Below, piece after piece: positions 1 through 9,596 of a stretch of DNA of 64,000 bases (its first letter is position 1; each line of letters starts with the position of its first letter). A program made the translations under genes and the position numbers. The notes below the pieces were generated by a model. The model was not told the origin of the DNA, searched no databases, and saw only the letters and a list, made by a program, of their open reading frames with translations. Source of the DNA: Streptomycetaceae bacterium (GTDB lineage Bacteria > Actinomycetota > Actinomycetes > Nanopelagicales > Nanopelagicaceae); contig JAIYBJ010000039.1 of the NCBI GenBank assembly GCA_027488575.1, forward strand, positions 54,410 to 118,409. Reading direction: 5' to 3'.

Positions 1-925
1 GTGCACTTTCGGCGCCAACAACGTGTGCTTCAGGCAGATGAATTGAACCAAGACCAATATCTCTTGTAGGTGATAACAATGTTTGCTCTGCCCATGCACG
101 AGTAGTAGAAAGAAGTGTGCGTGCATTGCGTTCGCCCCCTGCGCGTGCAATTTCATCAGCGAGTGCGTGCATTGCAGGTGTTGATTTGAGATAGGCCTCA
201 GCATTTGTCCGCCCAATGTGACGTGGATGAAGGGGAACTAATTGGCGAGCGCAATCCAAAATATCTGCAACTGGTCCATCTTCTGGCCCACGCATTCGCA
301 CCGCATTTGTAATGACTGCGTCAATATCGTGATCTCTGGCAAAAATCAGCGAGCGCCCTGCATGTGTAATTGATCCTGGCCCATCACCTTTTGCTAGGTG
401 TGACACACATTCAATTGCATGTGCTTTGAAAAAATCACGGGTCTTATTAAATAGAGCCAGAGCGCTATCGTTTCTGTGGGCAGCAATAGCTGGTGCTATT
501 GGTGAATCAAGGCCATGTAAGACATAGAGATTTTGCGTGTATTGGCTAAAGCGTTCTAGAAAATCAAGGGTCAGAACAGGTGTGCCTGTCGATAAGTTAA
601 GCGATGACATAAGCCTGACAAGATCGCGCCATCCCCCATCGCTACCAGCTATAAGAGTGAGTCGCGGCAACTTTTTATTATCGGCCATACGGTTTTTTTG
701 TAGATCATTCTGTAAATCGATAGCAAGGTTTACTCCGATGATTGGAGCAATGCCGTACTTAAGACATGCCTTTGTAAAACGAATAGCACCCAGGAGTCCA
801 TCACGATCAGTGAGTGCGAGCGCCGGTGCTTCTAATTGACTTGCTCGTTCAACAAGATCTGCTGGTTGCGTGGTGCCGTACTTAAGTGAGAATGCACTGG
901 CAGTGTGTAAGTGAATAAAACTCAT
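1..925 (-). CDS. dnaE2: DNA polymerase III alpha subunit / error-prone DnaE-type polymerase, N-terminal PHP domain (partial, runs off the left edge)
   Basis: Reverse translation from ATG at 925: MSFIHLHTASAFSLKYGTTQPADLVERASQLEAPALALTDRDGLLGAIRFTKACLKYGIAPIIGVNL..., a typical DnaE PHP domain. Missing from the ORF track because it has no stop inside the window. The DnaE2 (rather than DnaE1) assignment rests on the DUF6504-like neighbour. Confidence 0.85.
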   Translation of the reverse strand, partial: MSFIHLHTASAFSLKYGTTQPADLVERASQLEAPALALTDRDGLLGAIRFTKACLKYGIAPIIGVNLAIDLQNDLQKNRMADNKKLPRLTLIAGSDGGWRDLVRLMSSLNLSTGTPVLTLDFLERFSQYTQNLYVLHGLDSPIAPAIAAHRNDSALALFNKTRDFFKAHAIECVSHLAKGDGPGSITHAGRSLIFARDHDIDAVITNAVRMRGPEDGPVADILDCARQLVPLHPRHIGRTNAEAYLKSTPAMHALADEIARAGGERNARTLLSTTRAWAEQTLLSPTRDIGLGSIHLPEAHVVGAESA

Positions 926-1293
926 ATCGCTTTAATGATCCATGCACCGGTGAGATCATCTCGCTCGAGTTCAAATGTTTGTAGTGTGCCAATTGGCGCT
1001 GCTTCTACTTTCCATACCGCGCGAGCTTGATCATCTGGATGAAAGTTTCCATCACTAATTCGATTCCACCATCCACCTGCTTCGCACCATCTTGAAAGAA
1101 CTGCATGGATGCGAAAACGTCTGCCACCAAAAGAGAATTCGATTGGACCAGATGTGCCATCGGCTAGAACTTCACCTGGTTGTGCAATCTGTGCTCTTAC
1201 ATGTGCCGGCGTCATCTGTGGGACTCTTTCTGGATAGGTGTGGATAATTCGAACATCTGTTCGAAAAATACTCTGCAGGACTGACACGCGCAA
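922..1293 (-). CDS. DUF6504-like small protein, upstream of and overlapping dnaE (ATGA)
   Basis: 123 aa ORF with the motif PIEFSFGGRRFRIHAVLSRWCEAGGWW, resembling small proteins found next to actinobacterial dnaE2. Confidence 0.65.
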   Translation of the reverse strand: MRVSVLQSIFRTDVRIIHTYPERVPQMTPAHVRAQIAQPGEVLADGTSGPIEFSFGGRRFRIHAVLSRWCEAGGWWNRISDGNFHPDDQARAVWKVEAAPIGTLQTFELERDDLTGAWIIKAI

Positions 1294-1391
1294 GCCCCGC
1301 GTACGACACGCTCAAAAGGGACCAGATAGTTGAAATTTCAACTACTTTGACCTAACTTGTACCCGTAAGAACAACCTATAAAAGGAGAAAC

Positions 1392-1820
1392 ATGGACGTA
1401 GTAGTACTCATTGGTCGCCTGCTATTTGCAGCGCTATTTATCGGCTCAGGCATTGGTCACTTCGCAAAGCTTGAAGCGATGACCGGATATGCAAAGTACA
1501 AGAAGCTCCCTGCTGCAAAGTTCGGAGTTCTAATCAGCGGACTCTTCTTCTTGCTCGGCGGAATTTATATCGCAATTGGTCTATGGGTTGATCTTGGCGC
1601 CCTACTCATCGCTGTGACAGTAATTCTTGCAGGAATCATCTTCCATGCTTATTGGAAAGAAACTGATGCAACAGCAAAGATGAATGAACAAATTGCATTC
1701 AATAAGGATCTTGCACTTGGCGGAGCAGCACTCATTCTCTTCGCACTTATCGCAAGCGGAACAATCTCAGGATCAGATTTTGGTCCACACGTAGGAAACA
1801 TTAGTTTCTTCAGCAAGTAA
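1392..1820 (+). CDS. DoxX family membrane protein
   Basis: 142 aa, four hydrophobic segments, GRLLFAALFIGSGIGHFAKLEAMTGYAKYKKLPAAK; RBS AAAGGAGAAA before the ATG. Confidence 0.8.
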   Translation: MDVVVLIGRLLFAALFIGSGIGHFAKLEAMTGYAKYKKLPAAKFGVLISGLFFLLGGIYIAIGLWVDLGALLIAVTVILAGIIFHAYWKETDATAKMNEQIAFNKDLALGGAALILFALIASGTISGSDFGPHVGNISFFSK

Positions 1821-1831
1821 GCCTTACTAAC

Positions 1832-1865
1832 AAAGAGCCCTCAGCACGTGCTGGGGGCTCTTTGT
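1832..1865. terminator. Bidirectional intrinsic terminator between convergent genes
   Basis: AAAGAGCCCTCAGCA-CG-TGCTGGGGGCTCTTT followed by GTTTT; 15-bp stem with one G-U pair. Confidence 0.85.
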
Positions 1866-1866
1866 T

Positions 1867-3060
1867 TTACTTGATAACTCGAGAGAGAAAACCAGCGACT
1901 AACAATGAAATGATCGGGAAAGCCATCGCTACTGAAATCGACGTGCCTTCTGCCAAGAATCCAATAATTGAAGGACCTATAAAGAATCCAGATAGACCAA
2001 TCACAAATGCTCGTGCGCTAGATACTGATGGTGCTATTCCCGGTATAGCACTTGCTGCCAGAATAAATGCAGGAAACATTGGCCCAATCGCAAGTCCTGC
2101 AATAACAAATCCTAAGTTAATAATAATGAGCGCAACGAGTGGATTTGATTCTGAAAGTGGCACGGCAATTGCGATGCTCGCGCCCCATCCAAGAGCGCCG
2201 AAATAACCACAGAGACGCACCAAACGCGCTGGACCGAAATGATCAAGTGCTCGGTCTCCAAGGAAACGAGCCGTAATCATGGCTAATGCGAATGATGCGT
2301 ATGCGGACGCATTAACGCCCTTTTCTATACCCATGTCATCGCGCAACAACAGTGCGCCCCAATCACTGGCAGATCCTTCGGCAATCAGCGCTGCAAGTAA
2401 GCCAAAGCCGATAAACCACAAGGGCATTACTGACTTTCCAAATAAGGCAATCTTTGCCGAAGTTTGCTCATCGCCTTTATGGCCATCTAAATTCGGCGGC
2501 AACAACCTATAAACACATGGAATAAATGCAATCACACACAGTGCTGCAACCACACTCAAGTTAACTTGCGGAGAAACCACACGAGCTATCGATCCGCCAA
2601 GCACCGTTGTCGAGAAAGCACCAACACTCCACATCGCATGAAAGGAAGACATGCTTCGTGCATTAAGAATCTTCTCAACAGCAACAGCTTGAGTATTTAG
2701 GGCGACGTCTGTACTTGAGTACCCAAAACCCATTAAAAAGAGAGCGCCGGCTAGGACTATTGGATCAGTTGAGAATCCAATGGCGCATAAACCTGCTGGC
2801 AGCAAGATTGTTGAAACATAAAGAACTCTTCGCGAACTAAATGTGTGCACTAATCGCCCAGCTAATTGAGCGCCAACTATTGAACCGAAAGAACTCGCAA
2901 GCAGAACTAAACCAAATTGCGCATTACTTAAACCATTGGCATCTTTAATTTCAGGTATTCGTGCTACCCATCCCATTGATGCAATACCCATGATTGCAAA
3001 ACAGGCCCACAAGGCTCTTTTGGATTGCTGTGCAATCTCTATAGGCGTGTGCAATTTCAT
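1867..3060 (-). CDS. MFS transporter
   Basis: 397 aa, about 12 hydrophobic segments, MFS-like GLSNAQFGLVLLASSFGSIVGAQLAGRLVHTFSSRRVL. Confidence 0.8.
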   Translation of the reverse strand: MKLHTPIEIAQQSKRALWACFAIMGIASMGWVARIPEIKDANGLSNAQFGLVLLASSFGSIVGAQLAGRLVHTFSSRRVLYVSTILLPAGLCAIGFSTDPIVLAGALFLMGFGYSSTDVALNTQAVAVEKILNARSMSSFHAMWSVGAFSTTVLGGSIARVVSPQVNLSVVAALCVIAFIPCVYRLLPPNLDGHKGDEQTSAKIALFGKSVMPLWFIGFGLLAALIAEGSASDWGALLLRDDMGIEKGVNASAYASFALAMITARFLGDRALDHFGPARLVRLCGYFGALGWGASIAIAVPLSESNPLVALIIINLGFVIAGLAIGPMFPAFILAASAIPGIAPSVSSARAFVIGLSGFFIGPSIIGFLAEGTSISVAMAFPIISLLVAGFLSRVIK

Positions 3061-4169
3061 TGATGAACCCTACTATTCTTAGGCTTGTGAAGATAAAGAC
3101 ATCAGCAATAGCGGTATTCATATTTGTGCTGTCGTCTTTGCCATTTGCTTACGCCTCCGAACCGCTATCTCAAGATACGCGGATGAAGTTAGTGAAAACT
3201 CTTTCAGGCGATTTAGCCCCTAAGTCAGTTCTCTCCTCAGGCACTGGCCTCGTGAGTGCGCACAACATGATGTACAAGCACACTGTCACTATCTATGACT
3301 CGCAATCAATGGAGTTAGTTTCAACGATCAAAGACAGTGTGGACCTTAAGACTTTTGGATTTTCAAAATACAGCGGTAATTACCGAGGCGCACCCGTTGA
3401 GGGCGCATTTTCACCAGATGGCAAGTACTTGTACTTTACAAATTACGCGATGTACGGAAAAGGTTTCAGTAAAGAAGGCACAGATAAGTGCTCTCCATCA
3501 TCGGGTTATGACACGAGTTTTCTATCTCGCATTGATCTGAAGACATACACAATTGATGCGGTGTATCCAGTTGGTTCAGTCCCTAAAGTTGTAAAAGTTA
3601 CGCCAGATAACAAATACATCTTGGTCTCTAATTGGTGTTCGTACACTGTCTCGGTTATTTCAGTAGCCGAACAGAAAGTCGTTAAAAGCATCAAAATCGG
3701 TCGCTACCCGCGTGGCATCGTTGTCACTAATGACAGCGCCTTTGCTTTCGTTGCTGAAATGGGTGGCAATCGATTGCATAAAATAGATCTTGCAACATTT
3801 GAACAGACCTATATCCCAATTGGTTCAAATCCTCGTGCACTCGTACTTTCACCAGATAACAAAGTTTTATATGCAACGATGAATCTTTCTGGACAGATTG
3901 CTGCATGGGATTTAGTTGCAAATAAATCATTAGGCAAAGCCAAGATTGGTCAGGCAGCTCGCAGTCTTGATATCTCATCTGATGGCACTGCGCTCTTCGC
4001 AACTAACTTCAAAAGCGGAACAGTCTCGAAAGTTCGAACATCCGATTTAAAGGTGTTGCAGACGATCAAAGTCTGTTCTGAACCAATCGGAATTTCATAT
4101 GACGCTCCTACCGCTCGTACGTGGGTGGCTTGCTATGGGGGTTCGGTCAAAGTTTTCGCTAACGAATAA
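3060..4169 (+). CDS. Secreted YncE/YVTN-type beta-propeller protein
   Basis: N-terminal signal peptide, repeats such as VTPDNKYILVSNWCSYTVSVISVAEQKVVKSIKIGRYPRGIVVTNDSAFAFVAEMGGNRLHKIDL. Confidence 0.75.
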   Translation: MMNPTILRLVKIKTSAIAVFIFVLSSLPFAYASEPLSQDTRMKLVKTLSGDLAPKSVLSSGTGLVSAHNMMYKHTVTIYDSQSMELVSTIKDSVDLKTFGFSKYSGNYRGAPVEGAFSPDGKYLYFTNYAMYGKGFSKEGTDKCSPSSGYDTSFLSRIDLKTYTIDAVYPVGSVPKVVKVTPDNKYILVSNWCSYTVSVISVAEQKVVKSIKIGRYPRGIVVTNDSAFAFVAEMGGNRLHKIDLATFEQTYIPIGSNPRALVLSPDNKVLYATMNLSGQIAAWDLVANKSLGKAKIGQAARSLDISSDGTALFATNFKSGTVSKVRTSDLKVLQTIKVCSEPIGISYDAPTARTWVACYGGSVKVFANE

Positions 4170-4191
4170 ACACATGCCCTAAAGTTCTGCC

Positions 4192-4677
4192 ATGTCCGCA
4201 ATCTTTGAAAACTCCTCAGTGCAGAGAGTTCAAGGGCTCATGAAAGAGCTCGGCATGAAGGGTGAAGTTACAGCACTTGCCGATAGCGCTCGGACTGCCA
4301 AAGAAGCAGCAGATGCACTCGGAATTGAAGTCGGACAAGTCGCTTCATCAATCGTCTTTAAATTAGATGATGAATCACCACTATTGGTAATAACCAGCGG
4401 TCGTCACAAAGTTGATACTGATCTTGTTGCAAAGAATTTAGGTCAGACCAAGCTGCACAGAGTTGATGCGGATTACGTAAAAGAAAAATCTGGATTCTCA
4501 ATCGGTGGCGTTTCTCCTATCGGTTGGGTATCAAAAGCCACGACACTTATAGACCTTGCACTCAATGATTACGATGTAGTTTGGGCCGCTGCTGGTCATC
4601 CGCACTCCGTTTTTCCAACAACATATGCTGAACTCATCACTTGTACTGGTGCAACGCCAATGGTCGTAGGAGAATGA
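4192..4677 (+). CDS. YbaK/EbsC family aminoacyl-tRNA deacylase
   Basis: 161 aa, KTAKEAADALGIEVGQVASSIVFK...VDADYVKEKSGFSIGGVSPIGW. Confidence 0.85.
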   Translation: MSAIFENSSVQRVQGLMKELGMKGEVTALADSARTAKEAADALGIEVGQVASSIVFKLDDESPLLVITSGRHKVDTDLVAKNLGQTKLHRVDADYVKEKSGFSIGGVSPIGWVSKATTLIDLALNDYDVVWAAAGHPHSVFPTTYAELITCTGATPMVVGE

Positions 4678-4681
4678 AAAA

Positions 4682-5476
4682 GTGATTTTAGAAAGTCAGA
4701 AATTTGATGGTCCCCCAGGTGGTGATGTTTTAGTTTTAATTCACGGAATGGGATCGGCCGCAACTGCCTGGAAGCCAATAATTCCTGAATTAAAGCGTCA
4801 CTACACATTAATAACACTTGATCTTCCTGGACACGGCAAAACACCAATGTCTATTTCGCAAGCAATGGATCCACGTTCACTTGGCGACGCAGTGTGCGAA
4901 ACAATGACTTCATTAGGAATCGAAAGGTTTCATCTGTGTGGCAACTCTTTAGGTGGATGGGTAGCTCTAGAAATTGCTGCTAAACACAGTGGGCGTGTTT
5001 TATCTCTTACAGGTTTGGCACCTGCAGGCTTGTGGCTTGCTCCGTACACCGCGCGCTATCCAGGCACAGCGCTATTGCGCGCACTAGCAAAAACTAGCCG
5101 ACCACTTTCGCCATTTGCTCTGAGATTTGAATGGGCTCGCAAACTTGGATTTGCAAGTGTCAGCCCACTCTGGCAAAACTTAAGTTATGAAATTTGTTTG
5201 GATGCGACTAACGCTATGCAAACAGCCACTGGCTATTTCCCGGCGTGGGATGCAATGTTGAAAAAGCGTTTTGACTCCCCTATTCCGCATTCAATTCCAG
5301 TAACCATTGTTTTTGGAGACAGCGATAACACATTGCCTGCCGCAAGTTGTCAGGAACGTTCAGTTGTACCTGCACATAGCAAATGGTTTGTCATTGAAAA
5401 TTGTGGCCATGCACCAATGTGGGATCATCCAACAACTGTTACGCGTCATATTCTCGAAACCGCGCAATCTCGCTAA
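4682..5476 (+). CDS. Alpha/beta hydrolase
   Basis: VLIHGMGSAATAW, LDLPGHGKT, nucleophile elbow GNSLGG, C-terminal NCGHAPMWD. Confidence 0.85.
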   Translation: MILESQKFDGPPGGDVLVLIHGMGSAATAWKPIIPELKRHYTLITLDLPGHGKTPMSISQAMDPRSLGDAVCETMTSLGIERFHLCGNSLGGWVALEIAAKHSGRVLSLTGLAPAGLWLAPYTARYPGTALLRALAKTSRPLSPFALRFEWARKLGFASVSPLWQNLSYEICLDATNAMQTATGYFPAWDAMLKKRFDSPIPHSIPVTIVFGDSDNTLPAASCQERSVVPAHSKWFVIENCGHAPMWDHPTTVTRHILETAQSR

Positions 5477-6156
5477 TGGTTACCGTACTTTATTTTTTCA
5501 ACACACCAACGAAGTCACTGCCACTAGCAATCTGGTCTATGGCTGTGGATCGTGGACGGTTGCGCAGATTTAAAGGTGTGAGTTTCGCAAAGTTATTGGG
5601 CGCCGGTAAAGGTGAAACTTTTACGCCACGAGATGCTGATATTAATCGTTGGGGCTTCTTAGTCGTTATAGAAGAAGAACGATTAGCAGCACTTGATCAA
5701 TCAAGAATTGTAAAAAAGTGGCGCCGCATCAGCTCTAGCGAATACCGAATTCTGTTAGATCCAATTTCATCACATGGAAAATGGAGCAAGCGAGAGCCAT
5801 TTAAGGTCAAAGAAAACGTCAGCAGCGATGGAAAAATTGCTGCCATTACTCGGGCGCGAATTAAGGCATCACATACATCTCGCTTCTTTTCATCGGTTCC
5901 TCCAGTAACCGCATCCCTTCACGGAAGTGGTGGATTGCTCATGGCTATCGGCATTGGTGAAGCGCCAATTGGTTTACAGGGCACATTTTCTTTATGGAAT
6001 AACGCCGCTGACTTACGAACATTTGCTTACAAAGGTGAGGCCCACACCAAGGCGATTGCCGATACTGAGAAATTTCAATGGTATGCCGAAGAACTTTTTG
6101 CGCGCTTTAGCGTGCGCGAAGAGCGTGGTTCAATGATGGATAAGCCTTCGAACTAG
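5476..6156 (+). CDS. crtA: Spheroidene monooxygenase-like (CrtA-family) protein
   Basis: Start ATG 5476 overlaps the preceding stop (TAATG), internal to ORF 5401..6156. Sequence MVTVLYFFNTPTKSLPLAIWSMAVDRGRLRRFKGVSFAKLLGAGKGETFTPRDADINRWGFLVVIEE resembles the CrtA family; carotenoid gene context. Confidence 0.7.
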   Translation: MVTVLYFFNTPTKSLPLAIWSMAVDRGRLRRFKGVSFAKLLGAGKGETFTPRDADINRWGFLVVIEEERLAALDQSRIVKKWRRISSSEYRILLDPISSHGKWSKREPFKVKENVSSDGKIAAITRARIKASHTSRFFSSVPPVTASLHGSGGLLMAIGIGEAPIGLQGTFSLWNNAADLRTFAYKGEAHTKAIADTEKFQWYAEELFARFSVREERGSMMDKPSN

Positions 6157-6171
6157 GGCAGAATTACGCCC

Positions 6172-6975
6172 ATGTCGATTCGTCACTATTCACCTCGCAG
6201 AAATCGCAGGAATGGTATTTCCCTGCGGTCAAGAACTCTGCTCGGAATAGTTCTTGGAGTCACAATAGGTTTACAAATTCTCTATCCACTTATCGATGGT
6301 GAATTTCTTCGAGTAGTAACAATTGCCACCGTGTACTGGGCAGCGGGTGCGATGGTTCTCCATGCTCTCTTGGCATACGGGGCACGATATGCATTCACAT
6401 ATCTTTTTGTCACAGTCATATTTGCACTCTTTATTGAATCTGTTGGTGTTAAAACTGGTTGGCCATTTGGAACATATGAATACGATCCTTCACTTGGTCA
6501 CACAATTGCTGGCGTTCCATACGTTGTTCCATTTGCATGGGTGATGATGGCGCATCCAGTTTTAATTGCAGCCAGACGTGTGGCCGGAAATTGGGTCTTT
6601 CTCTACGGTGGATACGCATTAGCAGCGTGGGACTTATTTTTAGACCCACAAATGGTTGCGGCAGATCGTTGGCGTTGGACATTCGATGGAGCGCACGTTC
6701 CTTTTCAACCTGAGATTCCACTGTCAAATACTTTTGGATGGCTGTTAAGTGGAATGGCGCTGATTGCGATTTTGCACCAAGTGCTGCCGCGAGATCGCAG
6801 AAAATCTAGTGCGAGTTTTGGAGCGGTAGATCTTTGGTTAACGTGGACTTTCTTTGGTGGCGTTGTCTCCAATCTCTTCTTCTTTGACCGCCCAGGCATT
6901 GCCTTCTTCGGTGGAATAGCCTTTGCACTCTTTTTTCTACCATATGCATTTTCTAGATGGCTCGGCCGTCCGTAA
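6172..6975 (+). CDS. cruF: Carotenoid biosynthesis membrane protein, CruF-like carotenoid 1,2-hydratase
   Basis: 267 aa membrane protein with FIESVGVKTGWPFGTYEYDPSLGHTIAGVPYVVPFAWVMMAHPV and WDLFLDPQMVAADRWRW. Confidence 0.85.
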   Translation: MSIRHYSPRRNRRNGISLRSRTLLGIVLGVTIGLQILYPLIDGEFLRVVTIATVYWAAGAMVLHALLAYGARYAFTYLFVTVIFALFIESVGVKTGWPFGTYEYDPSLGHTIAGVPYVVPFAWVMMAHPVLIAARRVAGNWVFLYGGYALAAWDLFLDPQMVAADRWRWTFDGAHVPFQPEIPLSNTFGWLLSGMALIAILHQVLPRDRRKSSASFGAVDLWLTWTFFGGVVSNLFFFDRPGIAFFGGIAFALFFLPYAFSRWLGRP

Positions 6976-6984
6976 GTATGTGCA

Positions 6985-8058
6985 ATGCTTGAAATTTCAT
7001 TAATATTTTGCGTTCTCGCACTGGTAATCACAATTCTCAATGTTTTTTCAATAATTACCCCTCGTGCAGCTGGGCAAATCAATCAAAAGATAAGCGTGCT
7101 CGTTCCGCTGCGAAATGAAGCAGAAAACGCTATTGCAATCGTTGAAACACTTGCCGCACAAGAGAATTTAATGGATGTTGAATTTCTAATTTTGAACGAT
7201 AACTCAACAGATAAAACACTCGAAATAGTCACAGCAACTGCTCGAGGTGATTCACGATTTAAGGTGATGCAAGGCTCGGCATTGCCCGAAGGATGGCTCG
7301 GCAAGCCGTGGGCACTCGAACAGCTAAGTCAAAACGCACCTGGTGAAGTGCTCATATGCATTGACGCTGATGTGCGCTTAAGCACAAAAGCTATCGCAGC
7401 AGCAATAGATTCAATGCATAAGCACTCTCTGGATTTCTTCTCTCCTTACCCATCTCAAGTTGCTCGGACATTTGGCGAAAGAATGATTCAGCCTCTACTG
7501 CAATGGTCTTGGCTCTCATCAGTACCTCTGACCCTTGCAAAACGTTCCAGTAACCCATCCTTTGCAGTCGCAAATGGTCAGTTCTTTGCCGTAAAAAAGA
7601 GTGCACTCGTGCACAGCGGTGGTTACGCATCAATTAAGTCCGAAGTTTTAGATGACATGCAAATGGCACGTGTGCTTCTGCGAAACAGATTTAAAGGAAC
7701 TGTCGGAAATGGCGCACTTATTGCTCAATGTCACATGTATTCATCATGGAGTGAATTGAGAAATGGATACGCAAAATCTCTATGGAAAGGATTCGGCGGC
7801 GTTTTCGGATCAATCATCGCTATTGCACTTCTTGTGCTTACGGGAATTATTCCAATTGTGAGCGCTGCGATGGGATCTCCATTTGGATGGTTAGCCTTCG
7901 AAGCAGTTCTTGTATCTCGGCTAATCAGCGCCAAAATCACACGTGCAAACTTATTTGACTCTTTGCTACACCCGATTTCATCGGCGCTACTTATTTATTT
8001 GATTATTTATTCATGGCTCATGCGCGGTCGCATTCAATGGAAAGGCCGCACTGTATGA
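6985..8058 (+). CDS. Family 2 glycosyltransferase, CruG-like carotenoid glycosyltransferase
   Basis: ISVLVPLRNEAENAIAIVETLAAQ...LILNDNSTDKTLEIV...CIDADVRLS; C-terminal TM segments; adjacent to cruF. Confidence 0.75.
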   Translation: MLEISLIFCVLALVITILNVFSIITPRAAGQINQKISVLVPLRNEAENAIAIVETLAAQENLMDVEFLILNDNSTDKTLEIVTATARGDSRFKVMQGSALPEGWLGKPWALEQLSQNAPGEVLICIDADVRLSTKAIAAAIDSMHKHSLDFFSPYPSQVARTFGERMIQPLLQWSWLSSVPLTLAKRSSNPSFAVANGQFFAVKKSALVHSGGYASIKSEVLDDMQMARVLLRNRFKGTVGNGALIAQCHMYSSWSELRNGYAKSLWKGFGGVFGSIIAIALLVLTGIIPIVSAAMGSPFGWLAFEAVLVSRLISAKITRANLFDSLLHPISSALLIYLIIYSWLMRGRIQWKGRTV

Positions 8059-9596
8059 GCCACGACTCCAAAAGCCAAGTCATTGTTATCGGCGCAGGTA
8101 TGGGCGGAATGTGCACTGCAGCACGACTAGCGCGACAAGGACATACGGTGCATGTGCTTGAAGGTTCAGACAAACATGGCGGTAAGTGCCGCACTGAATG
8201 GATCGGTAAGTACGCATTCGATACGGGTCCTTCTCTTCTCACTCTGCCAGCTGTTTATCGGGATTTCTTTGCGCGAACCGGCAAGCATCTTGGGCAAGTA
8301 TTAGATATTCAAGCCGTAGATCCATCTTTTGATTACAGATTCCATGATGGAGTGCAGTTAAAGTTTGCAAACCTTGCGCGTCATAAAACTCAGGAAGAAA
8401 TCTCTCGTGTTCTTGGTCCGGACGTTGCGGCACAATGGGATGTTTTAATGAAACGTGCTGAAAAAATGTGGGATGTTTCCCGCGAACCGTTTGTTGAATC
8501 CGAGCTCACATCAGTTCTTTCACTTGTTAAACGTCCAACGGTGCTGCGCGATTTAAAAGTGATCGCCCCATGGAAATCATTACGTGATTTAGCAAAGGAG
8601 TTACTGCCCGATGCACACCTTCGATACATTCTCGATAGATACTCCACATACAGTGGATCTGATCCACGTTTAGCCCCCGCAGTGCTTTCAACAATTGCCT
8701 TTGTAGAAGAAGCCTTTGGCGCCTGGCACATTACAGGTGGAATTGGAAAGCTTGCAGATGCTGTCTATCAACGGTGCCTCGATCTTGGTGTAACTTTTGA
8801 ATTTAACGCTCCCGTTGAAAAAATAAATCACAATAAATCCCGGGTCACTGGTGTAACTCTCAAATCTGGCCAGATAATTGATGCTTCTATCGTTGTAGCC
8901 AATGCGGATGCTTCACTCGTTTACAACTCTTTACTGAGCACAAAGCTTCGAAAGACAAAGAGTGCGAGAAAGAGAATTTCGCAGAGCACACAATCCTTGG
9001 CTGGATTTTCTCTGCTACTTGGATTGCGTCCCGATGCTAGTTCTACCCCACTTAGCCATCACACAATTCTTTTCCCAGAAAACTACGATGCGGAATTCGA
9101 TGCAATATTTACAACACGAACTCCGGTCAATAAGCCAACAATCTATCTGTGTGCACCCCACGATGAAACGATGGTCAAAGAGCCTGGTGCGCAATCCATC
9201 TTTGTTCTAGTCAACGCACCAATTCATGATTCAACTGGCAACGCAGGCTGGAATTGGAATGACGATAATTTCAATCGAGATTACGCTAACTCGATAATTG
9301 ATCAGATTGAAGCTCAAGGAATTTCAATTCGTGATCGCCTTGAAGTTTTAGAAATTCGCACACCCGCAGATCTTGAACGCAGTGTCAGTGCGCCTGGTGG
9401 AGCAATTTATGGAACATCAAGCAATGGTGCGAAGTCGGCATTCTTACGAGCACGCAATAGATCACCGCTTAAAGGCTTGTACTGCGTAGGCGGTTCGGCG
9501 CATCCTGGTGGTGGATTACCGTTGGTTGGATTGAGTGCAGAAATTGTTACTAACGCAATCGGGAATACGCAAAACGCATCACGCTTATTGCACTAA
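8055..9596 (+). CDS. CrtI/CrtD-family carotenoid desaturase
   Basis: ATG 8055 overlaps the upstream stop (ATGA), internal to ORF 8013..9596. FAD-binding VIVIGAGMGGMCTAARLARQGHTVHVLEGSDKHGGKCRTE, C-terminal GLYCVGGSAHPGGGLPLVGLSAE. Confidence 0.85.
   Translation: MSHDSKSQVIVIGAGMGGMCTAARLARQGHTVHVLEGSDKHGGKCRTEWIGKYAFDTGPSLLTLPAVYRDFFARTGKHLGQVLDIQAVDPSFDYRFHDGVQLKFANLARHKTQEEISRVLGPDVAAQWDVLMKRAEKMWDVSREPFVESELTSVLSLVKRPTVLRDLKVIAPWKSLRDLAKELLPDAHLRYILDRYSTYSGSDPRLAPAVLSTIAFVEEAFGAWHITGGIGKLADAVYQRCLDLGVTFEFNAPVEKINHNKSRVTGVTLKSGQIIDASIVVANADASLVYNSLLSTKLRKTKSARKRISQSTQSLAGFSLLLGLRPDASSTPLSHHTILFPENYDAEFDAIFTTRTPVNKPTIYLCAPHDETMVKEPGAQSIFVLVNAPIHDSTGNAGWNWNDDNFNRDYANSIIDQIEAQGISIRDRLEVLEIRTPADLERSVSAPGGAIYGTSSNGAKSAFLRARNRSPLKGLYCVGGSAHPGGGLPLVGLSAEIVTNAIGNTQNASRLLH

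Noticed and set aside
1862-2206. 114-aa plus-strand ORF after doxX
   Set aside because: Starts inside the terminator and is antisense to the MFS transporter.
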